64,000 bases of DNA from an uncultured Lactobacillus sp. (lineage in GTDB: Bacteria > Bacillota > Bacilli > Lactobacillales > Lactobacillaceae), in NCBI GenBank assembly GCA_937874185.1, contig CALNAK010000020.1:284788-348787 (forward strand). Reading direction: 5' to 3'. A model generated the notes under the pieces. It was given only the letters and a program-made list of their open reading frames with translations, did not search any database and was not told where the DNA came from. Below, in pieces: positions 7,604-17,078 of this stretch. The position numbers and the translations under genes were made by a program. The number at the start of each line of letters is the position of its first letter. The first letter of the stretch is position 1.

Positions 7604-7746
7604 ATGAAAAAGCGATTGGGTTGGAACATAGCCGGCACAACTTGAAGCCAGCGATGAACCTGCTGTCTACAAGCTTGGCCTTTGACTAAGCTGGCAGAGA
7701 ACGCCAACTAAGTCAAATTTGGCTATTGAACCCATCGCTTTTTCAT
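7604..7746 (+). terminator. Long structured intergenic element ending in a terminator
   Basis: ATGAAAAAGCGAT (7604-7616) and ATCGCTTTTTCAT (7734-7746) pair perfectly and are extended by GGGTT/AACCC; ATAGCC (7628-7633) pairs with GGCTAT (7721-7726). Inside, GCCAGC (7647-7652) can pair with GCTGGC (7690-7695) while TTGACT (7682-7687) can pair with AGTCAA (7711-7716), a pseudoknot-like crossing. It sits just after the ABC-F stop and ends in a T-run, so it probably terminates that transcript, but it is far larger than a simple terminator. Confidence 0.5.
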
Positions 7747-7805
7747 TCCAGATTAGTTTGTAACTCCTTTTGTTTTTGAGTACTATATTCATAACTATAT
7801 ATATA

Positions 7806-7864
7806 AAGACTAATTTTGTTATCTCAAATTAATTTTGAGAGGATAAACGAAATTGGTCTTTTTA
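7806..7864. terminator. Long bidirectional-type terminator hairpin
   Basis: AAGACTAATTTTGTTATCTC pairs almost completely with the segment ending GAAATTGGTCTT, across an AT loop, followed by TTTTTA. The preceding A-run would also allow function on the minus strand. Confidence 0.6.
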
Positions 7865-7981
7865 ATTTTATACAAATCTAATTTAAGGAAAAACCAGAGT
7901 TTATAAGAGTTGTGACTTCTGTGGTTTGCTATGAATGTAATGGCATATAGTTTAAACTATTATAAGTGGGGGGAAAGTATA

Positions 7982-8713
7982 TTGAGTTGGATATTTATAA
8001 TGATTTTTGCGGCATTAATGGCCGGGTTTGTTCAAGGTGTAACTGGATTTGGTTCAGGAATCGTCATGATGATTTTTTTGCCACATTTATTGCCAATCAA
8101 TCAGAGTGCTGGGGTATCAACTTTAACTATGTTGGTTGCTAATGCCATGGTTGTTTGGAGATATCGGAAATCACTAAAATGGCAAAAGTTGGTTGCTCCT
8201 TTTTTAATTTATATCACGATTGCTGTTTGTTCGCTGTATTGGAGTGAATTCTTAGCAGCTGGACATTTGAAATTATTGTTAGGAGTACTTTTGGTCGTAT
8301 TATCTTTGTATTATTCAATTATGAATGTACGATCAATTACGTTAAAATCTATTCCTGTTTATGTAATGATTTTGTTTGCGATGATATCTGGATTCTTCAA
8401 CGGAATGTTTGGTATCGGTGGACCATTAATGGCCTTGTATTTCTTAACCATAGCTGATTCTAAAGAGAACTATTTGGCCAGTATTCAGACGTTCTTTTTG
8501 ATAGATACAATAATGATGACTAGTTTACGTTTTGCCAGTGGAATACTTAATCTTGATAGTTTAAAGTTTGTTTTCATCGGAATTATTGGTGCAATTATTG
8601 GAACGATTTTAGCTAATCGTTTGGTTAGTCATTTGAATATTAAGGTAATGGAATTATTTATATATGTATTCATTGGATTAAGTGGTTTTTATTATTTGAT
8701 AACAGCTTTATAA
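7982..8713 (+). CDS. TauE/SafE-type anion exporter
   Basis: 243 residues from TTG 7982, chosen because GGGGGGAAAG lies directly upstream; an in-frame ATG at 7931 has none. About eight membrane helices form two related halves, each opening with a glycine-rich motif: QGVTGFGSGI (about 18-27) and GFFNGMFGIGGP (about 138-149). The family exports sulfite, sulfoacetate or related organosulfur anions; the substrate here is unknown. It ends at a terminator shared with the convergent LysR gene. Confidence 0.82.
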   Translation: MSWIFIMIFAALMAGFVQGVTGFGSGIVMMIFLPHLLPINQSAGVSTLTMLVANAMVVWRYRKSLKWQKLVAPFLIYITIAVCSLYWSEFLAAGHLKLLLGVLLVVLSLYYSIMNVRSITLKSIPVYVMILFAMISGFFNGMFGIGGPLMALYFLTIADSKENYLASIQTFFLIDTIMMTSLRFASGILNLDSLKFVFIGIIGAIIGTILANRLVSHLNIKVMELFIYVFIGLSGFYYLITAL

Positions 8714-8717
8714 AGAC

Positions 8718-8761
8718 AAGAAGGTTTACTCGTTATTTGATGAAGAGTGAACCTTCTTTTT
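8718..8761. terminator. Bidirectional terminator between convergent genes
   Basis: AAGAAGGTTTACTC and GAGTGAACCTTCTT form a 14-bp stem followed by TTTT, with A-rich sequence on the other flank. Confidence 0.75.
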
Positions 8762-9665
8762 AATTTGAAAAATATTTTAAAGTGAAATTTCTAAATTGTT
8801 GGATGATTTCATGATTATAATTTTGATTATTAGTAATTAATAATGTTTGACGGAAAATTTCAGGTTCAAATTGTATTCCAATAATATTTTTATCCTTGGG
8901 GACATACTTATCATATGTTTCACGAGCTAGAAATCCAATTCCACTGTTATTTTTAACGATATGTATAATTGCATCGGGTTGAGTAGAATTACCAATTACT
9001 TTGCAATTAATATGTGACTTTTGTATTAGATTGTTTATTTGAGAATACAAATCTGTATGGATATCAGGCAATAGAATATCTTGTTGATCAAATTGCTGAA
9101 TATTGATTTTCTTAGATTTAGATAGAGGATTGTTTTTATTGAGTATCACTAAAAAAGGACTTCGCATTAATACATCGGTAGAAAAAAGTGCCTCATTTTT
9201 CTTGTTATTTAATAGGCCAGAATTACTAAATATTAAATCTAAATCATTAGTTTTCATTTTATCGATCAACTGAGAACTGCTGCCGATTTGATAGTGCAAA
9301 TGGATACTAGGGAATTTCTTTTGGAAATCATTTAGAATCTGGTTAACTATTGAATAAGAAAATGTCCATAGGACTCCGACACGTAGCTCACCATCAATGT
9401 TTGATTTATAATTTTCTAATTCATTTTCCAAATCGGTAAATTCATATTTCAACTTTTCAAAGTGATTAACAATTATTTTTCCTGTGGGTGTTAAGTCTAT
9501 CTTTTGTCTGTGATTTCTAATAAAAATAGGAGTTCCCAATTCATCTTCTAATGTTTGAATACTTTGAGATAATGATGGTTGGCTAATGAATAATTCTTTT
9601 GCAGCTTGTGTAAAATTTTTAGTACGTACAATTGTGAGTACATAGTTTATTTGTTTAGCATTCAT
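8760..9665 (-). CDS. LysR-family transcriptional regulator
   Basis: 301 residues from ATG 9665 (seven G of SD upstream). N-terminal winged HTH (residues 2-60: MNAKQINYVLTIVRTKNFTQ, then SQPSLSQSIQTLEDELG) and a C-terminal co-inducer domain of about 210 residues. It is divergent from the FAD oxidoreductase/SLC13 operon with a perfect T-N11-A dyad between them, so it very likely controls that operon. Ligand unknown. Confidence 0.9.
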   Translation of the reverse strand: MNAKQINYVLTIVRTKNFTQAAKELFISQPSLSQSIQTLEDELGTPIFIRNHRQKIDLTPTGKIIVNHFEKLKYEFTDLENELENYKSNIDGELRVGVLWTFSYSIVNQILNDFQKKFPSIHLHYQIGSSSQLIDKMKTNDLDLIFSNSGLLNNKKNEALFSTDVLMRSPFLVILNKNNPLSKSKKINIQQFDQQDILLPDIHTDLYSQINNLIQKSHINCKVIGNSTQPDAIIHIVKNNSGIGFLARETYDKYVPKDKNIIGIQFEPEIFRQTLLITNNQNYNHEIIQQFRNFTLKYFSN

Positions 9666-9692
9666 TGTGATCCCCCCCAATACATATTTATG

Positions 9693-9707
9693 ATAGGTTT
9701 TACCTAT
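9693..9707. promoter_or_regulatory. LysR-type binding site (T-N11-A dyad)
   Basis: ATAGGTTTTACCTAT is a perfect 6+3+6 dyad of the LTTR class, 28 bp upstream of the LysR start and about 95 bp upstream of the oxidoreductase start. Confidence 0.65.
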
Positions 9708-9800
9708 GTATAAAGATATTTATTTATATTATACATATGATTAAATCTGCTGTACATTATTTGTGAACAAACATACAAATAAATTTTGGGGGTTATTACA

Positions 9801-11051
9801 ATGCGAAGTATTTCAAGTGATGTTCTTGTGGTCGGTGCAGGTGCGGCTGGTATTTCAGCAGCATTGAGTGCAAAAGATACAGGTGCAAGTGTAATTTTAA
9901 TTGAACGTAATCCGGTTTTTGGTGGTGAGGCGACTAACTCATCCATTAATTCTTTTTGTGGATTCTATACTCGTGGAAAGAATCCTGATCTTGCCGTTGG
10001 TGGTGTTGGAAAGTACATTTTATCCCTTTTAAAGGAACATGGTTTCGATGTTTTACCACATCCGTCAAAATCAACTGGTAATATAGCAATACATTTTGAT
10101 CCGGAAATATTAAAGTTTATTTATGATGATTTGTTGCGGACAAGTAAAATTGATTTTTATTTACATACATCGTTAATAAAAGTTAATTGTGAAAATAATC
10201 AGATTATTAGTGTAATAGCTTTAGATGATGAAGGTCCAATTGAAATAGTTGCAAAGCAGTACGTTGATGCTACAGGGAATGCAAATTTGACTAATCTTGC
10301 TAATTTACCTACTGAATGGGGCGACGTCAATGGCAAGGTTCAATTATCTTCGTTGTCATTCAAATTGAGCAACTTACCCAGACATGAGATTTTAAATACG
10401 GATCTTACAAAAGCAATTAAAGCTGGGAAAAGAGCCGGAATTAAATATTTAAAGTCTTAGAAGGGATTAATTGTAAAGAATCCTAACGATGATTTTGGAT
10501 ACTGTACAATCCCGAGTGTTGAGTTGAAAAATTTATCGGGAAAAGAATTAACGTATGCTGAAATGAATTTACGTAGTCAGGTTAATGCTTATGTTGAAAC
10601 ATTTAGACATTATTTAGATGATTGCAGTGAAATTAGAGTCGATACATTGGGACCTCAAATCGGAATACGTGAAGCTCGAAGGGTTATTGGTAAGGAGACA
10701 CTTTTGGGTGATGACATAGTACGCGGAATAAAACGAAATGACAGTATTGGTCGTGCTGCTTGGAGTCCTGAAATACATATAAGTGATACAGAATTACAGT
10801 ATATTCATATATCGGATAATGATTATGCATCAATTCCCTTTGGAATTATTGATGTTAAAGATTGTTCAAATCTCTGGGCCGCCGGTAGATTAGTATCGAC
10901 TGATTCGAAGGGAATGAGTTCAGTACGTGTCATGGGAACTAGTTTTGCAACGGGACAAGCTGCAGGAGTGAGTGCAGGTGTTAGTGCCCAAAAAGTTAGT
11001 AATTATTCAATAGTTCGAGAAGAGCTACTACGTCAGGGCGCCTTGTTGTAG
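9801..11051 (+). pseudogene. FAD-dependent oxidoreductase interrupted by one TAG
   Basis: From ATG 9801 (GGGGGTTA upstream) one frame runs to 11051 with a single in-frame TAG at codon 220 (10458-10460). Both sides encode the same FAD_oxidored-type protein: Rossmann GAGAAG (residues 12-17) with acidic E35, VDATG near 172, and a C-terminal FAD-contact region ending NLWAAGRLVSTDSKGMSSVRVMGTSFATGQAAG. The intact length would be 416 residues. An in-frame TTG at 10524 has no convincing SD, so the second half probably is not made. This is a recent-looking nonsense mutation (CAG or GAG to TAG). The transporter downstream is intact. Confidence 0.8.
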
Positions 11052-11064
11052 GAGGGAAAATATA

Positions 11065-12519
11065 ATGAAAGCAATTAGTAGGAAAAATAATAATATTTAT
11101 TTAATTGTAAGTATAGCAATTATCCTCTTATCACACTTCGTTACCTTTCCTGGATGGAGTCAGGACAATACGACAATTCTTTTAACTTTTCTTGGTACAC
11201 TTATTCTATGGATTACAACGGATATTGTTTGGCCAAGTATGTTGTGCCTCTTATCATTAGCTATGATTCCGGCGGTGGGTTTCAAAACCGCATTGGCTTA
11301 CTCATTAGGGAATGAGACATTTGCATTTCTTCTTTTTACATTTATGTGTACATATGAGGTATCACAAACTAGCTTTGTCCATAGAGTTGCTTTGTCAATG
11401 GTGACTTCTAGGCTCGCTCGTCAAGGGGTCTGGCAAATGGCAATAGTATTTTTAGCAACAGTGTTATTAATGGGACTATTTATTTCTCCAACAGTGCTTT
11501 TCTTTATTTTTTATCCGATATTACAAGAAATATTTGGCATTTTACAGTTAAAAAAGGGTGATAAATTTGCAGTTATGTTGATGACTGGATTAGTGTTTGC
11601 CTGCAATATCAGCTCTGGTATGACACCAATTGGTCACGCATTTCCCGTATTAGCAATGAACATTTATAATCAGATGTCGAATGTACCGATAACATATCCG
11701 CAATATATGGGGATGGCCGTACCAATAGGATTTTTATTGTTTATATTAATGATGCTGATATTTAGGTTTATCATGAATCCGAATATTCCAAAATTTGATG
11801 GTATTTCAAAACAAGATTTTAAAAACAAAGATTCTGGAAATCTCAACGTCAGAGAACTATCAATATTAATTATTTTTGCTATTGTAGTTTTACTATGGAT
11901 TGTTCCTAGCTTATTAGGAAATATTTTTCCAAAGTTTTCTCTGAATATGAGTAATTATGGTAATGCAATGCCTCCATTGCTTGGAGTAGTTTTGATGTCA
12001 ATTATTAGAATAGATAAAAAGCCATTAATGAATATTACAGAAGCATTGACTAAGGGGGTCTCATGGCCCAGTTTAGTGATGTCCTTTGCAACTTTATTAA
12101 TTGGTAGTTGTATGACTGATAAGAATATTGGCTTTATTAAACAATCTTCACAGTTCATTACACCCATGATTCATGGTTTAAAGTCATGGTCATTGATACT
12201 CATTTTTATAATAATTGCACTCATTTGTAGTAACCTGATGTCACATCTTGTCACATCTCAACTAGTTCCTTCACTTGCAATTCCAATAGCTCTTGCAAGC
12301 GGGGGTGCGATTAATGCTGGAGCAATAGTTGCGGTTATAGGATTAGCAGCATCAATTGGATCTGCATCTCCATCATCAATGCCATTTACAGCAGTAGCAG
12401 TTTCTACTGGTTGGGCTGATACAAAGAATCTAATGAAGTATGGAATAATTTTCACACTTGGTATAGCCATTATTTTATATTTTCTTGCATATCCTTTAGC
12501 AAAATTAATTATTAGCTAA
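11065..12519 (+). CDS. SLC13/DASS-type anion transporter
   Basis: 484 residues with about 11-12 membrane helices; AGGAGGG precedes the ATG, 13 bases after the oxidoreductase stop. A Ser/Thr-Pro motif, SSGMTPIGH (about 186-194), and a second, SIGSASPSSMPFTAVA (about 432-447), are the two re-entrant Na+/substrate motifs of the divalent-anion:Na+ symporter fold. It probably imports a di- or tricarboxylate that the neighbouring FAD enzyme would act on; substrate unknown. Confidence 0.82.
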   Translation: MKAISRKNNNIYLIVSIAIILLSHFVTFPGWSQDNTTILLTFLGTLILWITTDIVWPSMLCLLSLAMIPAVGFKTALAYSLGNETFAFLLFTFMCTYEVSQTSFVHRVALSMVTSRLARQGVWQMAIVFLATVLLMGLFISPTVLFFIFYPILQEIFGILQLKKGDKFAVMLMTGLVFACNISSGMTPIGHAFPVLAMNIYNQMSNVPITYPQYMGMAVPIGFLLFILMMLIFRFIMNPNIPKFDGISKQDFKNKDSGNLNVRELSILIIFAIVVLLWIVPSLLGNIFPKFSLNMSNYGNAMPPLLGVVLMSIIRIDKKPLMNITEALTKGVSWPSLVMSFATLLIGSCMTDKNIGFIKQSSQFITPMIHGLKSWSLILIFIIIALICSNLMSHLVTSQLVPSLAIPIALASGGAINAGAIVAVIGLAASIGSASPSSMPFTAVAVSTGWADTKNLMKYGIIFTLGIAIILYFLAYPLAKLIIS

Positions 12520-12524
12520 ATTGA

Positions 12525-12557
12525 ATACCCCTAGGATTAAAATCCTAAGGGTATTTT
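12525..12557 (+). terminator. Rho-independent terminator
   Basis: ATACCCCTAGGATT and AATCCTAAGGGTAT form the stem, followed by seven T. Confidence 0.85.
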
Positions 12558-12676
12558 TTTCTCCAAAAAGTATTTTTAAAAACTCATTATAATGCAATCT
12601 TTAAATCTAAATAGTTGATATACTTGTATATAACAATTCGAACTACTTTGAATATCTAAATGGGGGATTACATATC

Positions 12677-13441
12677 ATGATTGAGATTGACGAACTGAGT
12701 AAGAACTATGGCGATAAGAAAGCATTGCAGAATTTAACGCTTAGAATCAAGTCTGGTGAGATATTTGGATTCTTAGGACATAATGGTGCTGGGAAGTCGA
12801 CCACGCTCAAAAGTTTAGTAAGTATCATCCAACCAACTGATGGATCCATTACAGTTGATGGATTAGATTTGGTGGAACATCGTCAAGAAGTGAAGGGAAA
12901 AATTGCTTACGTTCCCGATACTCCCGATATTTTTCTACAATTATCAGCAATGGAATATTGGAATTTATTGGCTGCAGCTTATAATTTGTCTGAGGATGAG
13001 GTTTCAGATAGAAGAAATAAATTGGTTGAATTGTTTAACATGGGAGAACATACTGATGAAACTCTTGCTAGTTTTTCTCATGGTATGCGTCAAAAAACGA
13101 TAATTATTGGTGCATTATTGTCTGATCCTGATGTTTGGATATTGGATGAACCTTTACAAGGTTTGGACCCTCAAGCAGCCTATGATTTGAAGCAGTTGAT
13201 GAAGGCTCATGCGGCTAAAGGTAAAACAGTTATCTTTTCAACACATAATTTGGATACGGCTCAACAGTTGTGTGATGAGTTGGCAATTTTGAAAAAAGGT
13301 AAATTGATTTATAACGGCTCGGTAAATGATTTATTGGCTCAAAACGAAAATGAATCATTAGAAGATATTTATTTACAGATGGCTGGTCGTCAAGATGGTG
13401 GTCATCTGGTTGACGATATTGAAGGTGACAACCATGAATAA
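12677..13441 (+). CDS. ABC transporter ATP-binding protein (EcsA-like)
   Basis: 254 residues. Walker A GHNGAGKST (about 33-41), a poorly conserved signature SFSHGMRQK, Walker B VWILDEPLQGLD and a switch His in STHN. The DEPLQGLDP and FSHGMRQK forms resemble EcsA of Bacillus, which affects secretion and competence. It overlaps the following permease by 8 bp. Confidence 0.85.
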   Translation: MIEIDELSKNYGDKKALQNLTLRIKSGEIFGFLGHNGAGKSTTLKSLVSIIQPTDGSITVDGLDLVEHRQEVKGKIAYVPDTPDIFLQLSAMEYWNLLAAAYNLSEDEVSDRRNKLVELFNMGEHTDETLASFSHGMRQKTIIIGALLSDPDVWILDEPLQGLDPQAAYDLKQLMKAHAAKGKTVIFSTHNLDTAQQLCDELAILKKGKLIYNGSVNDLLAQNENESLEDIYLQMAGRQDGGHLVDDIEGDNHE

Positions 13442-15020
13442 AAGGCAATTAAAGGCATTACTTGCGGTCAATTTGCGACTGGTCAATCCTCAAGTAACCG
13501 ATAGATACCGTAAAAAAGGTAAAAATGGTTCCGACTTAACAAGAAAATTACAATTACAGTTCTTTATAAATACGTTAGTTTTCATATTTATTTATGGAGC
13601 AACAATGTTCTCATTCGATTTTAGTAAATTACCAGGGATGTTCACGTTTTATGTGACCCTGTTTGTTTTGTTGGCGTTGTCGCAAAGCATATCAGGTATT
13701 TACAATATCTTTTTTGCAGGTAAAGATTTAGATAGTTATCTACCGTTACCCTTTAGGCAAAAGGAAATCTTCTTTAGTAAGATATTAATTGTTTCGTCAA
13801 ATGTCATTCCATTTACATTGCCGCTATTGATAGTCTTCTTCCTTACTGGTTGGCGTTCTGGGATTATGATTCCGTTAGCATTATTGCTGGCAATAGTCGT
13901 GTATGTTCTTGTTTTGGCAATAATTTTATTTGCTTGTTCATTAATTGTCTTTGGACTAACTAAAACGAGTCTATTTCGTAATCATCAATCAGTTGTGATG
14001 AATCTTCTGATTGCAGTTACAACAGTAATTGCAGTTGGTGGTATTTTGATGATGAATGGGAATCAGTATAGTGAGACGGGAGCTTCACTAGATCGAACAC
14101 CGATTGCAATCTTTATGCCATTATTCCAAATATTTAAAGATGCATTCTCATTGGCTAGTGGTGGAGCCTGGTTAGGATTATTAGCATTGCTATTGGTGTT
14201 TGGCGGATTGTTGAAATACATTGTTCTACCACATTTGAATGAACAGTTGACACTTGCTAATACTGCCTCTGTAGACGGCTCTAAGAAGCATAAACGAGTT
14301 CAGAGAAGTGGTTTGAAACAAATTTTGGATAGTTATAATTTTCAATTACTGAAGGAACCTAATTTATTATTACAAGTTCTTTCAAATTCTATTATGATGC
14401 CAATAATTTTTATCTTTTCATTTGCGTTTGCCAAAGTACCAAATAATCTTCCAGTTAAATGGCTAGGGGTATTTTTTGTGGCAGGAATTGCCTTTAGCGG
14501 AATGACAATTAACCAGTCATCTTTAATCGGAAATTTAATTTCATTAGATAGAATGAATTTTGAATTTGTTAAATCATTACCAATTTCATTGAAGAAATAT
14601 TTACAAAGAAAATTCTTGTTAGGATATATTTTCCAATTAATAATCAATACTTTGATACTTATTGTTGCAACGATTATTCTTAAACTTAGCTTAGCTATGC
14701 TAGTTGCCTTAATTTGTGGATCAGCTTGGGGAACATATTTAATTAGTCAGCATTATTTCAGACGTGATTACAAATTACGACTAACAAATTGGACCAATGT
14801 TACGCAGCTATTTAGTCGTGGTGGAGGGAATCTTGGTATGGTAACTACAATCTTTGTCAGTATTATAGTTGGAGTTACGGTTATCCTTGGATATAGCGCC
14901 GCTATTGCCTTACTTCCACAAGCTTGGATGATAAACACGATTGTGGCAATTATCATCATAATTTTGTCAGTATTAATACTTAAATTCTATCAACAAAAGT
15001 TTTGGAAACAGTTTGATTAA
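13434..15020 (+). CDS. ABC transporter permease (EcsB-like)
   Basis: 528 residues from ATG 13434 with GAAGGTG upstream. About 10-12 hydrophobic segments; the hydrophilic N-terminus (MNKRQLKALLAVNLRLVNPQ) and mid loop match the EcsB/YthQ class of large ABC-2-like permeases. Pairs with the overlapping ATPase. Transported substrate unknown. Confidence 0.8.
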   Translation: MNKRQLKALLAVNLRLVNPQVTDRYRKKGKNGSDLTRKLQLQFFINTLVFIFIYGATMFSFDFSKLPGMFTFYVTLFVLLALSQSISGIYNIFFAGKDLDSYLPLPFRQKEIFFSKILIVSSNVIPFTLPLLIVFFLTGWRSGIMIPLALLLAIVVYVLVLAIILFACSLIVFGLTKTSLFRNHQSVVMNLLIAVTTVIAVGGILMMNGNQYSETGASLDRTPIAIFMPLFQIFKDAFSLASGGAWLGLLALLLVFGGLLKYIVLPHLNEQLTLANTASVDGSKKHKRVQRSGLKQILDSYNFQLLKEPNLLLQVLSNSIMMPIIFIFSFAFAKVPNNLPVKWLGVFFVAGIAFSGMTINQSSLIGNLISLDRMNFEFVKSLPISLKKYLQRKFLLGYIFQLIINTLILIVATIILKLSLAMLVALICGSAWGTYLISQHYFRRDYKLRLTNWTNVTQLFSRGGGNLGMVTTIFVSIIVGVTVILGYSAAIALLPQAWMINTIVAIIIIILSVLILKFYQQKFWKQFD

Positions 15021-15050
15021 GGAATCCTGATAAAAGGACTCTTTTTGGGA

Positions 15051-15079
15051 TTGATGATTCCTTAATATCCTTGTATAAT
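15051..15079 (+). promoter_or_regulatory. SigA promoter of the YkuD gene
   Basis: TTGATG (15051-15056), 17-bp spacer, TATAAT (15074-15079). Confidence 0.65.
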
Positions 15080-15116
15080 TTAAGTTATATTTTTACGGAT
15101 TTGGGGAATGAAATTA

Positions 15117-15785
15117 ATGAATTATAGAGGGATACATAAATTCTTATTTGTTGTATTGTTAACTTCAATGTTGGGATTTGCGACGATACAAGTTTTTCAT
15201 AGTACTGGGGATATTACAGTAGAAGCGGCAAGCAAGTCTAAAAAGAAAACAACTAAGAAAAGGGTTGCTAAAAAGAAAGCAGTTGAATCACCTAAAACTG
15301 TTCATGATGCTAAGAGTATGGTGGGATTGAAGCATTTCAAATACAATAGTCCTTCAGAAAAGAAGGCTTATCCAAACTTAATAGATCATCCTAACGCATG
15401 GATAGATGTAAACATTGCTACACAAAGAATGTATATTAAAGATGGTAATAAGAAATTGTATTCAATGTATTCTTCAACAGGTGCACATGACACAACACCT
15501 AGAGGAACATACTATATTCAAAGTGAACGTGGTAATTATTTCTATACAGAACCTTTGAAGTTAGGTGCCTATTACTGGGTTTCATATTTGAATCATGGGG
15601 AATATCTATTCCATACCACACCAACAGATGAAAATGGTAAGTACGTTAAATCTATTGCCAAAACATTGGGACGTAAGCCGTCATCACATGGTTGTATTCA
15701 TTTATCCGTTGCAGATTGTAAATGGGTTTATGAGAATGTTCCTTATGGTATGAAAGTTGTTATTCATGGAAAGTATAATAGTTAA
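15117..15785 (+). CDS. Secreted L,D-transpeptidase (YkuD domain)
   Basis: 222 residues from ATG 15117, whose SD GGGGA is 9 nt upstream (the ATG at 15108 is too close). A signal peptide or anchor (residues 4-25) is followed by a very basic Lys-rich linker (about 40-60), then a YkuD domain ending in the catalytic S-H-G-C-I-H-L motif. It would form 3-3 cross-links or anchor proteins in peptidoglycan. Lysine-rich linkers of this kind are common in lactobacillar wall enzymes. Confidence 0.88.
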   Translation: MNYRGIHKFLFVVLLTSMLGFATIQVFHSTGDITVEAASKSKKKTTKKRVAKKKAVESPKTVHDAKSMVGLKHFKYNSPSEKKAYPNLIDHPNAWIDVNIATQRMYIKDGNKKLYSMYSSTGAHDTTPRGTYYIQSERGNYFYTEPLKLGAYYWVSYLNHGEYLFHTTPTDENGKYVKSIAKTLGRKPSSHGCIHLSVADCKWVYENVPYGMKVVIHGKYNS

Positions 15786-15795
15786 TAAAATTTAA

Positions 15796-15832
15796 GTTGA
15801 GTTTAACGTAATTTGTTAGGCTCAATTTTTTT
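15796..15832 (+). terminator. Rho-independent terminator
   Basis: TTGAGTTTAAC and GTTAGGCTCAA pair over 11 bp, followed by a T-run. Confidence 0.7.
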
Positions 15833-15928
15833 GTCTGTAAACAATAATACTTGTCAAAAAGCATAAAATAATCGCGGTACAACAACGCTTTGAACAATGG
15901 GATAATAATTTTCAAAGGTGGACTAACG

Positions 15929-16666
15929 ATGAAAAGAACATTAATTATTTTAGCTACAGTAATATTTGTTTTACCATTAACCGCATGGATGCACACAAGT
16001 GGATCGAATATAAGTAATAATCAACCTGCAATAATTAGAAAGAATAGTAGAACTTGGAAAAAAGAAATATCAGATTTGCCAATTATTAAAAGTGATGGAC
16101 TTGGAGATAGCGGTGGCTACATTGCTCAATCAATGCAACAATTGAAGAGCGTCAATGATTCTGTTATTAATGGAACTGTGTATAGTTTGGAAAGAATGGA
16201 AAGTTCGAAGAATTTAGCTTTTACTAGAGCAACTGTACACGTCGACAAGGTCATTAGTGGCGATAAGGAATTGAAGGGTAAGAATATTCAGATGGTCTTG
16301 AATAGTGGTATTACCTCAGCAAGTTGTTGGTACGCTGATAAGAATCAAACAAGAGAAGCTGATCATGATATTTTAGTTCAATACTCTGAATTTCCATTAC
16401 CAGAGATTGGTTCCAAGATAATTCTAGGTATATCTTCTGAAGTTAAAAATGAAACAACTCCTTATAATGAAGGGTTAAAACAAAGTGGATTACATCTAAA
16501 GAAAAGTTATATCGTTAATATGCCAGAATTCAATTTATGGATTAAGGATTCTAAAGATAGAAAATATCGATTGAATAATCCCAAAGCAAATGAAAAATTG
16601 AAAGCAAACAAAGAAATGAAACGTAAGATAACAAAATTAACAGATGAATTAAATCAGAAGTATTAA
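15929..16666 (+). CDS. Secreted or membrane-anchored protein of unknown function
   Basis: 245 residues from ATG 15929 (AAAGGTGG upstream). The N-terminal hydrophobic helix (3-20) is a signal peptide without a lipobox. The rest is hydrophilic with beta-rich segments (VNGTVYSLERM..., ATVHVDKVISGDKELKGK) and one Cys (TSASCWYAD). A basic coiled-coil-like tail ends the protein. No family recognised. Confidence 0.7.
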   Translation: MKRTLIILATVIFVLPLTAWMHTSGSNISNNQPAIIRKNSRTWKKEISDLPIIKSDGLGDSGGYIAQSMQQLKSVNDSVINGTVYSLERMESSKNLAFTRATVHVDKVISGDKELKGKNIQMVLNSGITSASCWYADKNQTREADHDILVQYSEFPLPEIGSKIILGISSEVKNETTPYNEGLKQSGLHLKKSYIVNMPEFNLWIKDSKDRKYRLNNPKANEKLKANKEMKRKITKLTDELNQKY

Positions 16667-16771
16667 GCAATTGAAAGACGTTAATTGGTTGTTGTTCCCA
16701 AAACTACATATACCGCTTTTTGACTAAATGAACTTTGCGATAATTTATCCATTTGGAAGAAGTATTGTTAC

Positions 16772-16800
16772 TTGCTGTGTATTTTTATTCAGTATATATT
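16772..16800 (+). promoter_or_regulatory. Promoter of the mazEF-like pair
   Basis: TTGCTG (16772-16777), 17-bp spacer, TATATT (16795-16800). An imperfect dyad GTATATATTG / CAATATAC (16792-16810) overlaps the -10 and start region, the usual place for MazE autorepression. Confidence 0.5.
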
Positions 16801-16823
16801 GGCAATATACAGGAGGTGCGGAT

Positions 16824-17048
16824 ATGTCAGTTAAAGCTAGAAAAGTAGGAAATTCAAATGTTTTTACAATACCTCAGGGTATAACTCCTAAAGGTGAGTA
16901 TGATGTTTTTGTTGGAAGACATGGTTCAATCGTATATTCTCCGAAAAGAAAAAATATTTTTGAGGATAAGAATTTTATTAAGATGCACGATTTAAAACAA
17001 AAAGAAGAATATTCAGATACTTTAAAGGGAGAAGAAGAAATTGATTAA
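16824..17048 (+). CDS. MazE-like (AbrB-fold) antitoxin
   Basis: 74 residues from ATG 16824, SD AGGAGGTG. The N-terminal part (MSVKARKVGNSNVFTIPQGI) is a swapped-hairpin AbrB/MazE DNA-binding fold; the acidic C-terminus (DTLKGEEEID) would wrap MazF. The next gene encodes the toxin, in the same frame and immediately after this stop. Confidence 0.8.
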   Translation: MSVKARKVGNSNVFTIPQGITPKGEYDVFVGRHGSIVYSPKRKNIFEDKNFIKMHDLKQKEEYSDTLKGEEEID

Positions 17049-17078
17049 TATATCCCTCAAAGGCAAGATGTAATATGG

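Larger units (their letters stand above)
7573..7981. other. Gene-free stretch
   Basis: 409 bases hold the structured element, the second terminator hairpin and the leader of the next gene. In the leader, AAACCA-GAG and CTTCTGTGGTTT form a partial hairpin near 7891-7926. No credible ORF. Confidence 0.5.

Noticed and set aside
9671..9678. Poly-C/G run as a phase-variation tract
   Set aside because: It is the Shine-Dalgarno of the LysR gene; G-rich sites of 5-7 G are common before genes throughout the window.
10458..10460. TAG in the oxidoreductase as a recoded codon (pyrrolysine-type)
   Set aside because: No other in-frame TAG is seen in conserved genes here and many genes end in TAG normally; a simple nonsense mutation is more likely.
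16728..16823. Upstream ATG extension of the MazE-like gene
   Set aside because: The extension is hydrophobic and overlaps the promoter; the perfect AGGAGGTG precedes ATG 16824.
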